The notes under the pieces: generated by a model
The model's input: the letters and a program-made list of their open reading frames with translations, nothing else
Database searches by the model: none
What the model was told of the DNA's origin: nothing
DNA from: Erythrobacteraceae bacterium Alg239-R51
GTDB lineage: Bacteria > Pseudomonadota > Alphaproteobacteria > Sphingomonadales > Sphingomonadaceae
DNA length: 64,000 nt
NCBI GenBank assembly: GCA_947331495.1
Contig: CAMZOI010000001.1
Location: 744,001 to 808,000, forward strand
Direction of reading: 5' to 3'
Translations under genes and position numbers: made by a program
Shown here: positions 25,661 through 33,777 of the stretch, in pieces
Layout of the letters: each line of letters opens with the position of its first letter
Numbering within the stretch: position 1 is the first letter of the stretch

Positions 25661-26482
25661 TCAATTGTCCGGTCTGATGAAGGCATCCCAGCCTTGCGGA
25701 ACTGTCGAGCCCTCCGCCAACACCTTGGCGATAGCACTTCGCATTGTCTCCCTCGCTCGCTGGTCGCCTGCGGCGCGCTGGAGCACCGCAAGATTGGCGA
25801 GGTCCTGCGCACGGGCGAGGTTTTCGACCTGCAGGCGGAGCAACGCGGCAACAACCTTCTCGCGGTCGTTCTTCCGCATTGAGATTCCGACGATCGTGCG
25901 AAGTGCTGCCGCTCTGTCAGCCACCGGCAATGCCTCGTTGCCTGCCATCAGTTCGAGCGCGTGGACACGCAGCGCATCATCCCCGGACTGTTCCCCGATC
26001 GCATAAAGGCGCTTCGCACCCTCCAACCGCTCATGTGAACTGAAATTCTCGGACAATGCGAGCGAGCGGAGCAGCCCGATTCCCTCTTCCCTTCCGCCTT
26101 CGGCGAACTCTTTTTCCGAAGCGATCAGCAGACACGCGGCTTCTTCCGAGATCGCTTCGTCGCTCGCCCGACATTCGGACCATCTCAGTTTTCTCGTATA
26201 GGCTCCCATCGGATCCATGCCGCTTCCCGGAGTGAGGCCGTGCAGGCCGGTATTCGTGGCCACCGAGCTCCTCGAGACGAGCGGTTTGTGCGGAATGCGG
26301 GAACCCACAACAACGAGCTTCGCATCTTCGCCCGCTTTCCTGCCGGTGACGATGATCGGAACCGGTTCGGTGGAATAATCGCGTTCCGCGACGGTCGATT
26401 TCGATGGCTCAGAGACTGGGGCGTCCGGTTGAGCGCTGCCTTGGACGATCAGGAGCATTGCGAGGGTCGCGATGGCATTCAT
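25661..26482 (-). CDS. Unrecognised exported protein with TonB-receptor-like N-terminal motifs
   Basis: No family is recognised. The 273-aa product starts with a signal-like helix (MNAIATLAMLLIVQGSAQPDAP). Residues about 40-65 contain two short strings, PIIVTGRK and LVVVGSRIP, that resemble the IVVTGSRI opening of TonB-dependent receptor plug domains, but no barrel follows. A WSECRASDEAISEEAACLL segment with two cysteines is next, then helical repeats (LEGAKRLYAIGEQ, RAAALRTIVGIS, LANLAVLQRAAGDQ) that look TPR-like. It is divergent from the amidohydrolase and upstream of the S9 peptidase. Likely periplasmic. Confidence 0.75.
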   Translation of the reverse strand: MNAIATLAMLLIVQGSAQPDAPVSEPSKSTVAERDYSTEPVPIIVTGRKAGEDAKLVVVGSRIPHKPLVSRSSVATNTGLHGLTPGSGMDPMGAYTRKLRWSECRASDEAISEEAACLLIASEKEFAEGGREEGIGLLRSLALSENFSSHERLEGAKRLYAIGEQSGDDALRVHALELMAGNEALPVADRAAALRTIVGISMRKNDREKVVAALLRLQVENLARAQDLANLAVLQRAAGDQRARETMRSAIAKVLAEGSTVPQGWDAFIRPDN

Positions 26483-26548
26483 GCGGTACTCCCATTGAAA
26501 CGGCTGCGTGTGCGCGGCATAGGAGGTAGCAACGAGGAGGGAATGTCA

Positions 26549-27832
26549 ATGCACCGCACAGTCCAGTTCGTGGCGGCATTAGCTGCTACATGCCTGACCG
26601 CCGTCTCCGGTCCGGCCATCGCACAGACCTTTGTCATCCATGCTGGACAGGTGCTCGCCGAAGCGTCGCAAACGCCGCGCGGACCGGCAACCATCACCGT
26701 GACCGACGGGCGGATCGTCAGCATCGCGGACGGATGGCAGGATGCACCTGCCGGGGTGGAAACGGTCGAGCTGCGGGACAAGACCGTGCTGCCGGGGCTG
26801 ATCGACCTTCACGTTCACCTGACTGGCGATCCGGGGGGAGATTTCTGGCGCGAGACGGTCGAGCCGGACGAGTGGGGCGTGGTGGTCGGCGTCAAGAACG
26901 CAGAGGCAACAGTGCGAGCCGGGTTCACCACGGTGCGCGAAGCGGGCAGTGCGCAGGAATCCGCTTTCGTCCTGCGGCGCGGGACCGAGGAGGGACTGAT
27001 TACCGGTCCGCGCATCATCGCTGCGGGACCAGCGCTGGCGATTGTCGGCGGACATGGCGACGTTTCGGGCTTCCGCCCCGAAATCAACGAGATTCTTGCC
27101 AGTGGCTACAGCTGCACCGGTGCGGTCGAATGCGCGGAGAAGGTTCGCAGGGCGAGCCAGAACGGCGCCGATGTCATCAAGATCACCGCGACGGGTGGAG
27201 TGCTCAGCCAGCAGGGCAGGGGTCTGGAAGCCCACTTCACCGATGCCGAGATGAAAAGCATTGCCGACACCGCCCGTTCGCTGGGCTTGAAAGTCATGGC
27301 TCATGCCCATGGCGCGCGCGGGATCGAGGCGGCGAGCCGGGCGGGTATCGATTCGATCGAACATGGAACCTACATCGACGAGGCTGCCGCGCGGGTCATG
27401 CGCGAGAACGGCACTGTTCTGGTTCCGACCCTGATGGCGTTTCAGGGCATATCCGAACGTCTCGACAAAGGTATCTATACTCCGGTGGTCGAAGAGAAGG
27501 TGCGTGCAGTCGCCGAAACCGCACGCGTGTTCATGGGCAATGCGCATCGCTGGAACGTGCCGATCGCTTTCGGCACCGATGCCGGCGTATTCGAACATGG
27601 CCGCAATGCCGAGGAATTCGCATTGATGGTGGAACAGGGTCTGACCAATCGGGAGGCATTGGCCAGCGCCACCACGGCAGCGGCGAAAGTTCTTGAGATG
27701 GAAAACGAGATCGGTCGGCTCGCCCCCGGTTATTCCGCCGATATGATCGCGGTCGACGGCAATCCGCTAGACGACGTCACCGTGCTGGAGAACGTCGACT
27801 GGGTCATGGTGCGCGGTCGTATCGTCGATTGA
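26549..27832 (+). CDS. Secreted metal-dependent amidohydrolase
   Basis: A 427-aa periplasmic hydrolase of the amidohydrolase superfamily, imidazolonepropionase/Xaa-Pro-dipeptidase-like group. It carries a signal peptide ending SGPAIAQ, the metal motif GLIDLHVHLTG, a lysine in VIKITATGGV (a bridging carboxylated lysine in relatives), the histidines of AHAHGARGIE and IEHGTYID, and the aspartate in FGTDAGVFEHG. The ATG at 26549 lies 8 nt after GAGGAGG; the in-frame ATG at 26543 is only 2 nt from it and less likely. Substrate probably a small peptide or N-acyl compound. DUF885 follows after 37 nt. Confidence 0.88.
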   Translation: MHRTVQFVAALAATCLTAVSGPAIAQTFVIHAGQVLAEASQTPRGPATITVTDGRIVSIADGWQDAPAGVETVELRDKTVLPGLIDLHVHLTGDPGGDFWRETVEPDEWGVVVGVKNAEATVRAGFTTVREAGSAQESAFVLRRGTEEGLITGPRIIAAGPALAIVGGHGDVSGFRPEINEILASGYSCTGAVECAEKVRRASQNGADVIKITATGGVLSQQGRGLEAHFTDAEMKSIADTARSLGLKVMAHAHGARGIEAASRAGIDSIEHGTYIDEAAARVMRENGTVLVPTLMAFQGISERLDKGIYTPVVEEKVRAVAETARVFMGNAHRWNVPIAFGTDAGVFEHGRNAEEFALMVEQGLTNREALASATTAAAKVLEMENEIGRLAPGYSADMIAVDGNPLDDVTVLENVDWVMVRGRIVD

Positions 27833-27869
27833 GCCCCAGCGGCCCGGCTTCTTTTGAAGGATTAGTTAC

Positions 27870-29642
27870 ATGAAGACTGCAACCAGCACCGCGCTCGCGT
27901 TTGCTCTGGCGGCAAGCCTCGGCGCTTGTACGACCGTTCCGGCGAACGATGTGCCCATGGCTTCGGCCATATCCGAGGCGGCGGCGCTCGATGCCCTTTT
28001 GCAACGCAGCGAAGCGGATTACCTCGATCGCAATCCGGTCGCGGCATTCTTTCGCGGTGACTTTTCCGATGCGGACAGGCTCGGCGATTTCTCGCCCGCA
28101 TCCTATGTCGCCGAGCGCGCGGCGGCGCAGTCCGATCTTGCCGCCTTGCGCGCGATCGACCGCGATGCATTGAGCGCGACCGACCGCATCGTTTACGACA
28201 CGTTCGAATACACGATGGAGCAGCGCATCGCGGGAACGGATCCCGACATCCTGCCGACCGTTCTCGCCCAGCCGATCGATCATTTCCGCGGCTTTCACGT
28301 CTTCTATCCTCGCCTGTCCGCGCCCGATGCCCTGATGCCGTTCGATACGGTGGCGGATTACGAGGACAATCTGTCGCGACATCGTGATGCCGCCGAAGGC
28401 ATTGACCAGATGATCGCGCGGCTTCGCACGGGTGTATCCCGCGGGATCACGCTGCCCCGCCTGACCGTCGAACTGATGATCGAACAGTTCGACACCCAGC
28501 TTCAGGCTCCGCGAGACAGCAATCCGTATTTCGCTCCGCTCGGTGCATTTCCTGAAAGCTTCACCACCGCGCAACAGGCGGAACAGGCTGCGAAGCTAGG
28601 GCAGGTCGTAACCGGAACACTGTTTCCCGCGATGGAGCGGATGCGCGATTTCCTCGCAGACGAATATCTGGCCAGCGCCCGTTCGACCATCGCGGCGACT
28701 GCCAACCCCGGCGGAGAGGCCTATTACCAATATCGCATCGCCGACATGACGACGCTGCCTCTCACGGCCGACGAAATTCATGAAACCGGCCTTACCGAAG
28801 TGGCGCGGATCAATGCGGCGATCGAGGAGGCCGAGGCGGCTCGCGGGAATCGGCGTGCACCGACCTACACCACCAAGCAGAACCTGCAGGAAGCGTGGTA
28901 CGAAGTGGCGGCCGAGGTCGACCCGCTGATGGACCGATTGTTCTTGAATCAGCCGGAAACGCCGCTGCGGATCATCCCGTACGAGGAATATCGCGAGAAG
29001 TTCAATCTCGCCGCATCCTATTTTCCCGGCAAGGTCGACGGCACCCGTCCCGGCACGTTCTATTTCAGCGGTTACAATGTCGCCGAGCGCGAACTTGGTA
29101 CCTCGATCAACCTCTACATGCACGAAGGCAATCCGGGCCACCATTTCCAGACCATGATCGCGTTCGAGAACGAGGATCTGCCCGATTTCATGCGCTATGG
29201 TGGATTTACCGCCTTCAGCGAAGGCTGGGGGCTGTACGCCGAGAGCCTGGGTTACGAACTCGGACTGTACGATGATCCGATAGATCGGCTCGAAGCCCTG
29301 CAGGGTGGCGAGTTGCTGCGCGCGGTGCGGCTGGTGGTCGATACGGGCATGCACGCGAAGGGCTGGAGCCGGGAACAGGCAATCGAGTACATGGTCGCCA
29401 ATGGCCAGCCGCGCGATTTCGCCGAGAGCGAGACGGCGCGCTATATCGTGATGCCGGCGCAGGCGCTGGCCTACAAGGTCGGCGAGTTGAAGATCAAGCA
29501 ACTCCGCGCTCGGGCAGAAGCCACGCTGGGCGATGATTTCGACGTCCGCCGCTTTCATGACCAGGTTCTGGCGACCGGCGATGTTCCGCTGACAGTGCTG
29601 GAGGCCAAGATCGACCGCTGGATCGCGAACGGGGGACGCTGA
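27870..29642 (+). CDS. DUF885 family lipoprotein, putative metallopeptidase
   Basis: A 590-aa exported protein with a lipobox (ALAASLGAC, Cys at 20), so probably membrane-anchored in the periplasm. DUF885 proteins share the motif MHEGNPGHHFQ, seen here near residue 420, with GWGLYAESLGYELG downstream; this pattern resembles HExxH zinc peptidases, and activity is inferred rather than established. Length matches the family. It forms a pair with the preceding amidohydrolase, and the two are likely co-transcribed. Together with the S9 peptidase they suggest a periplasmic peptide-degradation group. Confidence 0.85.
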   Translation: MKTATSTALAFALAASLGACTTVPANDVPMASAISEAAALDALLQRSEADYLDRNPVAAFFRGDFSDADRLGDFSPASYVAERAAAQSDLAALRAIDRDALSATDRIVYDTFEYTMEQRIAGTDPDILPTVLAQPIDHFRGFHVFYPRLSAPDALMPFDTVADYEDNLSRHRDAAEGIDQMIARLRTGVSRGITLPRLTVELMIEQFDTQLQAPRDSNPYFAPLGAFPESFTTAQQAEQAAKLGQVVTGTLFPAMERMRDFLADEYLASARSTIAATANPGGEAYYQYRIADMTTLPLTADEIHETGLTEVARINAAIEEAEAARGNRRAPTYTTKQNLQEAWYEVAAEVDPLMDRLFLNQPETPLRIIPYEEYREKFNLAASYFPGKVDGTRPGTFYFSGYNVAERELGTSINLYMHEGNPGHHFQTMIAFENEDLPDFMRYGGFTAFSEGWGLYAESLGYELGLYDDPIDRLEALQGGELLRAVRLVVDTGMHAKGWSREQAIEYMVANGQPRDFAESETARYIVMPAQALAYKVGELKIKQLRARAEATLGDDFDVRRFHDQVLATGDVPLTVLEAKIDRWIANGGR

Positions 29643-29713
29643 TCCTGTCGCGGCGGGGCGGTAGCGGGAAACTGGATTTCCTGCGCAGAGCCGACTGGCT
29701 GACGCATGAGCGC

Positions 29714-30820
29714 GTGCGCGGTTATGCGGTGATGTTCGGCCTTGCTTCGCTCGCCTTGCTGGCAAACAGCTACTTCAAGGCGATGGGACCTGAAGGGACG
29801 GATTTCCTGGCCTTCTGGGGTGCCGGTCACGTGACGGCTGCAGGCGATCCGGCCGCGGCCTACGATCTGGCCGTGCAGGAGCAGGTCCAGACCGGAACGG
29901 GCAGCGAAGGGTGGTTTGTCTTCGTGAACCCGCCACCGTTCCTGTTCGCGGTGGCACCGTTCGGCGTCTTGCCCTTTCCGCTGGCCTGGATCGCCTGGGT
30001 CGCCATGACTTTCGGCCTGTGGGCATGGGCAAGCATTCGCGCCTTTCCCCGCCTGTGGCCGCTGGTGGTGATCTATCCCGGGGCCTTGCTTGCGGCTGGC
30101 CATGCGCAGAGCGGCCTGCTGACCGGGGCGCTTCTGGTGACGGCCGCGCATGAATTGGGGCGGCGGGAAGCCGTTTCCGGAGCAGCGATCGGTGCCTTGA
30201 TTATCAAGCCTCACCTGGCCGTGCTCGCACCGTTCTGGTTCGCAGGGGGCGGCAAATGGCGCGCCTTCTTCTGGGCAGGACTATCGGCATTGACGCTCGT
30301 CGCCATGTCGTGGCTGGTGTTCGGGACGCAGACGATAACCGGTTACACCACGAGCTGGCGGGCGAGCGGCGCGCTGATGGAGGGCATCAACAACGATTTC
30401 CTCCTTCGGCAGGCGACCTGGTTCGCACAGGCAAGAATTTTCGGCGGCGATACTGTCGCCATGTTCACCGGCATATTCTCGGTCGCGCTGGCGATCATCG
30501 TCGCACTGGCAGCATGGCGCAGATTTGCGGGTGTCTCGCGGGCCACGGGTGCCGCCGTACTCGCGGCGACGGCGCTGGCTTCGCCCTATCTTTTCAATTA
30601 CGATCTGCCATTCCTGATTTTCCCGACCCTGTGGCTGGTCGAACGCGGCCTTCGGGACGGTTTTCGGGACTGGGAAAAACTCCTGCTGGTGATCCTTTAT
30701 TTCGCGCCATACGCGACCCGTGCCGCTGCCATGCCGCTGGGTGTGAACCTCATGCCGGTGGCTTCGCTGTTGCTCCTGTGGCTCGTCTGGAGCCGCGGCA
30801 ATACCCCCCGCGCGGCCTGA
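29714..30820 (+). CDS. GT87-like integral membrane glycosyltransferase
   Basis: At least 368 aa with about nine hydrophobic segments; the FLAFWGAGHV stretch (acidic residue in the first loop, GTDF), the NPPPFLFAVAPFG loop and LIIKPHLAVLAPFWF fit the DUF2029/GT87 polyprenyl-phosphate mannosyltransferase family. Start is uncertain: GTG 29714 is the first usual codon, but the frame is open back to the DUF885 stop and would read LDFLRRADWLTHER, which looks like a real N-terminus. Either a CTG (29672) is used or the start annotation here is short. Sugar donor and acceptor are unknown. Confidence 0.72.
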   Translation: MRGYAVMFGLASLALLANSYFKAMGPEGTDFLAFWGAGHVTAAGDPAAAYDLAVQEQVQTGTGSEGWFVFVNPPPFLFAVAPFGVLPFPLAWIAWVAMTFGLWAWASIRAFPRLWPLVVIYPGALLAAGHAQSGLLTGALLVTAAHELGRREAVSGAAIGALIIKPHLAVLAPFWFAGGGKWRAFFWAGLSALTLVAMSWLVFGTQTITGYTTSWRASGALMEGINNDFLLRQATWFAQARIFGGDTVAMFTGIFSVALAIIVALAAWRRFAGVSRATGAAVLAATALASPYLFNYDLPFLIFPTLWLVERGLRDGFRDWEKLLLVILYFAPYATRAAAMPLGVNLMPVASLLLLWLVWSRGNTPRAA

Positions 30821-30867
30821 TTGTTGCAAATCTGTCACGCTAATCGATAACTTCGAGAGTCATTCCG

Positions 30868-30893
30868 GGAACCCTCACCGAGCCCGGCTGGTT
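30868..30893 (+). promoter_or_regulatory. Weak EcfG-type promoter candidate before the 51-aa gene
   Basis: GGAAC (30868-30872), a 17-nt spacer and GGTT (30890-30893) resemble the EcfG consensus GGAAC-N16/17-CGTT with one mismatch in the -10. It lies 41 nt before the start of the small gene. Confidence 0.25.
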
Positions 30894-30934
30894 TGGTTCG
30901 GAAGAGGGCGGGGATAGTTTTCTGGAGGCAACCC

Positions 30935-31090
30935 ATGTCGAGCTTATCGTTTCGCAGCAGCCGTCCCGATCGCTGGATCCAGCCAAAGCCGGTCAGCGAC
31001 ACATCGCTACGCTATCGGATGTATGGCAAGATCCTGCCCATGGAAGAAGACGAGCCGGGTTTTCTGGCGCGCCTGTTCGGGCGGCACTGA
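30935..31090 (+). CDS. Small basic protein, 51 aa, unknown
   Basis: No family recognised. The ATG at 30935 follows a good TGGAGG ribosome site, and the product is rich in arginine, proline and aromatic residues (SRPDRWIQPKP, YRMYGKILPMEEDE, FLARLFGRH) with no membrane segment. The strong bidirectional terminator right after it supports a genuine gene end. Longer in-frame starts exist upstream but lack a ribosome site. It may be under a stress promoter (30868-30893). Confidence 0.65.
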   Translation: MSSLSFRSSRPDRWIQPKPVSDTSLRYRMYGKILPMEEDEPGFLARLFGRH

Positions 31091-31126
31091 AGACCCGATC
31101 GTAAAGAACCCCGATCGCAAAGAACA

Positions 31127-31159
31127 AAGGGCCGGAGGTCTTGACGACTTCCGGCCCTT
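31127..31159. terminator. Bidirectional terminator
   Basis: A 14-bp stem, AAGGGCCGGAGGTC against GACTTCCGGCCCTT (one G-T pair) with a 5-nt loop, lies between the convergent 51-aa gene and the AGCS symporter gene. Confidence 0.88.
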
Positions 31160-31180
31160 CTTGCTGCCATCTTGATGGCG

Positions 31181-32704
31181 TCAGTACTCCTCGGGTTCTT
31201 CGGGCGTTGCTTCGGTATGGTCCTTGCCGGCCGTCCGGTTGCCGCGCGCCAGCTTGAAGACGACGCCGCTCAAAAGGGCCAGCGCCAGCAGGTTGGGAAG
31301 AACCATGGTCGCATTGGAAATGTCGCCTAGGCGCCAGACCAGCTCGCTCGGCTGCGCCGCACCGATGAAGATCACGATGCACCACAACACCCGCCAAGCG
31401 AAGTGCAGCTTCTTCTCGCCGCTGCGGCTCGATCCCTTGAAGCGATCATAGATGAACGTGATCGCCCGCTCGCCATAATAGCTCCACGTCAGCAGGGTGG
31501 TGAAAACGAACAGTAGCAGGGCGATACTGGCCACCAGCGTGCCGATCGGGATGCTGCCTACTTCCAGCGGGAATGCCGCTGCAAACGCACCACTGGTCAT
31601 TTCGAAGCCGACGCGGTCCGATTGCCACGCATGCGCCACCGCTTGTCCCTCGAACGTGAAATCGCCCCGCACGGTCAGGATGACCAGCGCGGTCATCGTG
31701 CAGATCACGATGGTATCGATGAACGTGCCCAGCATCGCCATGCGGCCCTGCTGTTCCGGATCGTCGGTCTGGGCCACGGCGTGGGCGATGGGTGTCGAAC
31801 CCTGGCCCGCCTCGTTCGAGAACAGGCCGCGTGCCACACCTGCACGGATTGCCATGATGATCGCCGCGCCGGTAAATCCGCCCACTGCGCTCTGCGGATT
31901 GAACGCGCCGTCGAAGATCATGGCGAAAGTCTCGCCGAGATCGCCGAAATTGAGGATCAGCGCGATGGCTGCCATCACGATGTAGGCCGCCGCCATGAAC
32001 GGCACGACGCTTTCCGCGACTTTGCCGATCGACTTGATCCCGCCGATGATGACCACGAAGACCAGCACCGCCACGATCGCGCCGCCGAGCCATTCCTCGA
32101 TTCCGAACAGTTCGTTCAGCCCGTCGGCCACCGCGTTCGCCTGGATCGAATTGCCGGTCACCAGCGCACTGAACAGCGTGCCGAGACAGAAGACGACCGC
32201 CAGCCAGGTCCATTTCGGCCCAAGGCCCATCATGATGTAGGTCATCGGTCCGCCGCGCTTGACCCCGTCGCTGGTGGTCTCGCGGTACCGGATGGCGAGC
32301 GAGCCCTCGGCAAAGGCCAGTGCCATGCCGAACAGGGCGGTGATCCACATCCAGAAGATCGCACCCGGACCGCCGAGCGCGATCGCGGTGGCGACGCCGG
32401 CGAGATTACCCGTGCCCACCTGGCCGGAAAGTGCGGTCGACAGCGCCGCGAACGGGCTGATCTCGCCGGCGCCGGCACCCTTGCGACCGGCGAACAGGCC
32501 CTTTGCAGCGGACCCCAGCTTGGTGATCGGATAGAACCGCAGGCCCGCCATGAACCAGAAGCCCACCCCCAGCAGGATGATCGCCAGCGGGGGGAAAGGA
32601 ATTACGGCCTCCCCGTTCCATGTCCCGCCCCAGATGAAATCGGATATGTTGGTGACCGGCTGCACCAGCCGCTCGCCCAGACTTTCTGTCTGGCCTGTTG
32701 CCAT
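31181..32704 (-). CDS. Sodium:alanine symporter (AGCS family)
   Basis: A 507-aa membrane protein importing alanine or glycine with sodium. The AGCS hallmarks are visible: PFAALSTALSGQVGTGNLAGVATAIALGGPG in the N-terminal third (shown here by parts ALSGQVGTGN and GGPGAIFWMW) and FSNEAGQGSTPIAHA in the middle. About eleven hydrophobic segments follow. ATG at 32704 (MATGQTE) is preferred; the frame is open to 32851 but those residues are cysteine- and arginine-rich and not like the family. The gene diverges from secE, and the usual secE leader region begins about 100 nt upstream. Confidence 0.92.
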   Translation of the reverse strand: MATGQTESLGERLVQPVTNISDFIWGGTWNGEAVIPFPPLAIILLGVGFWFMAGLRFYPITKLGSAAKGLFAGRKGAGAGEISPFAALSTALSGQVGTGNLAGVATAIALGGPGAIFWMWITALFGMALAFAEGSLAIRYRETTSDGVKRGGPMTYIMMGLGPKWTWLAVVFCLGTLFSALVTGNSIQANAVADGLNELFGIEEWLGGAIVAVLVFVVIIGGIKSIGKVAESVVPFMAAAYIVMAAIALILNFGDLGETFAMIFDGAFNPQSAVGGFTGAAIIMAIRAGVARGLFSNEAGQGSTPIAHAVAQTDDPEQQGRMAMLGTFIDTIVICTMTALVILTVRGDFTFEGQAVAHAWQSDRVGFEMTSGAFAAAFPLEVGSIPIGTLVASIALLLFVFTTLLTWSYYGERAITFIYDRFKGSSRSGEKKLHFAWRVLWCIVIFIGAAQPSELVWRLGDISNATMVLPNLLALALLSGVVFKLARGNRTAGKDHTEATPEEPEEY

Positions 32705-32803
32705 TGTCGATAAACCCCTCATGCGTCCCGAAAACCGGAAAGGCATGCAGGCTAGTGCTCCGTGGGCGATTTGGGAAGAGCAGACAGGGCAGGCTTCCAC
32801 CGC

Positions 32804-32832
32804 TTGCCTTTTGCGCGAGCGCCGCCTAGATG
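32804..32832 (+). promoter_or_regulatory. Probable strong promoter for secE-nusG
   Basis: TTGCCT (32804-32809), a 17-nt spacer and TAGATG (32827-32832) resemble the house-keeping promoters seen before stable-RNA and ribosomal genes in this group; the rplK promoter shows the same arrangement (TTGCAT ... TATGTG). It lies about 115 nt before the secE ATG. Confidence 0.5.
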
Positions 32833-32863
32833 CGCTTCCGTCTTCCGACATCGAAGCTTTAAA

Positions 32864-32888
32864 TTGCCCTCCCGGACTTGAACCGGGG
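32864..32888 (-). repeat. tRNA T-arm/acceptor-like fragment in the secE leader
   Basis: Read on the minus strand, CCCGG-TTCAAGT-CCGGG is a perfect T stem and loop and is followed by AGGGCAA as an acceptor 3' strand. No D arm, anticodon arm or matching 5' acceptor is found upstream, so this is at most a tRNA relic or a chance hairpin. Confidence 0.3.
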
Positions 32889-32946
32889 CGGCGATGAGCC
32901 CATCCCGGAAGACGGATACGAGTTTTACGCGAGAGACGAGCAGGCC

Positions 32947-33162
32947 ATGGCCGAAAAGTTGGACAAAGCGAACAAGACCTCTCCGGCGGAATTCATTCGT
33001 CAGGTGCAGACGGAAGGCCGCAAGGTTGTCTGGCCCACGCGCGAGGAGACGGTGCGTACCGCAATCTTCGTGTTCATCATGATGGTCATCCTCTCGCTCT
33101 TCTTCCTCGGCATCGATTCGGTGTTCAGCTCCGTGGTGCGCTGGCTCCTCACACTCGCCTGA
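32947..33162 (+). CDS. secE: Preprotein translocase subunit SecE
   Basis: A 71-aa subunit of the SecYEG translocon. After a short cytosolic amphipathic helix (SPAEFIRQVQTEGRKVVWPTREE, conserved KVxWP core) comes one transmembrane helix (about residues 40-62). The ATG at 32947 (MAEKLDK) gives the usual alphaproteobacterial length of roughly 65-70 aa; a TTG at 32878 would add 23 atypical acidic residues. nusG follows 43 nt downstream. A tRNA-Trp, which commonly precedes secE in related genomes, is not present in the leader. Confidence 0.92.
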   Translation: MAEKLDKANKTSPAEFIRQVQTEGRKVVWPTREETVRTAIFVFIMMVILSLFFLGIDSVFSSVVRWLLTLA

Positions 33163-33205
33163 TTTCGGCCTCCAGGCTGCAACTTTCGACAGGGTAATAC
33201 TCACC

Positions 33206-33742
33206 ATGGCACGCTGGTACATCATCCACGCCTATTCCGGTTTCGAGAACAAGGTCCGCGATTCGATCATCGCCGAGGCCGAACGCCTGGGCCTGTCCGA
33301 AGGTGTGGAGGAGGTCGAAGTTCCGACCGAGACCATCACCGAGATCAAGCGTGGCAAGAAGGTCCAGACCGAGCGCAAGTTCATGCCCGGCTATGTGCTG
33401 GCCAAGCTCAAGATGACCGACGATGTCTATCACCTCGTCAAGAACACGCCCAAGGTGACCGGCTTTCTGGGCAACAACAACAAGCCGCAGGCGATCAGCG
33501 AAAAAGAGGCGGCGCGTTATTTCGGCGGCGTCGAGGAAGCAAAGTCCGCCCCGAAAAAGGATATCAGCGTCGATTACGAAATCGGCGACCAGGTCAAGGT
33601 GCTCGACGGCCCCTTCGCCAGCTTCAACGGGCTGGTCGAGGAACTCGATTTCGACAAGCAGAAGGTCAAGGTCTCCGTCTCGATCTTCGGCCGCGCGACA
33701 CCCGTGGAACTGGACTTCGAACAGGTCGAACTGGCGAAGTGA
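33206..33742 (+). CDS. nusG: Transcription termination/antitermination factor NusG
   Basis: A 178-aa protein with an N-terminal NGN domain (RWYIIHAYSGFENKVRDSI and the FMPGYVLAKL motif) and a C-terminal KOW domain (GDQVKVLDGPFASFNGLVEE). It binds the RNA polymerase clamp and links to Rho or ribosomal S10. It ends at 33742 without an obvious terminator and, unusually, is not followed by rplK: two minus-strand genes intervene. The start at MARWYIIH is standard for the family. Confidence 0.96.
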   Translation: MARWYIIHAYSGFENKVRDSIIAEAERLGLSEGVEEVEVPTETITEIKRGKKVQTERKFMPGYVLAKLKMTDDVYHLVKNTPKVTGFLGNNNKPQAISEKEAARYFGGVEEAKSAPKKDISVDYEIGDQVKVLDGPFASFNGLVEELDFDKQKVKVSVSIFGRATPVELDFEQVELAK

Positions 33743-33777
33743 GATCGTAGGTGCGGTTTTTGATACGTTGACTCCTC

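Noticed and set aside
32707..32946. A tRNA-Trp gene expected before secE
   Set aside because: No complete cloverleaf can be drawn on either strand; only a T-arm-like fragment is visible.
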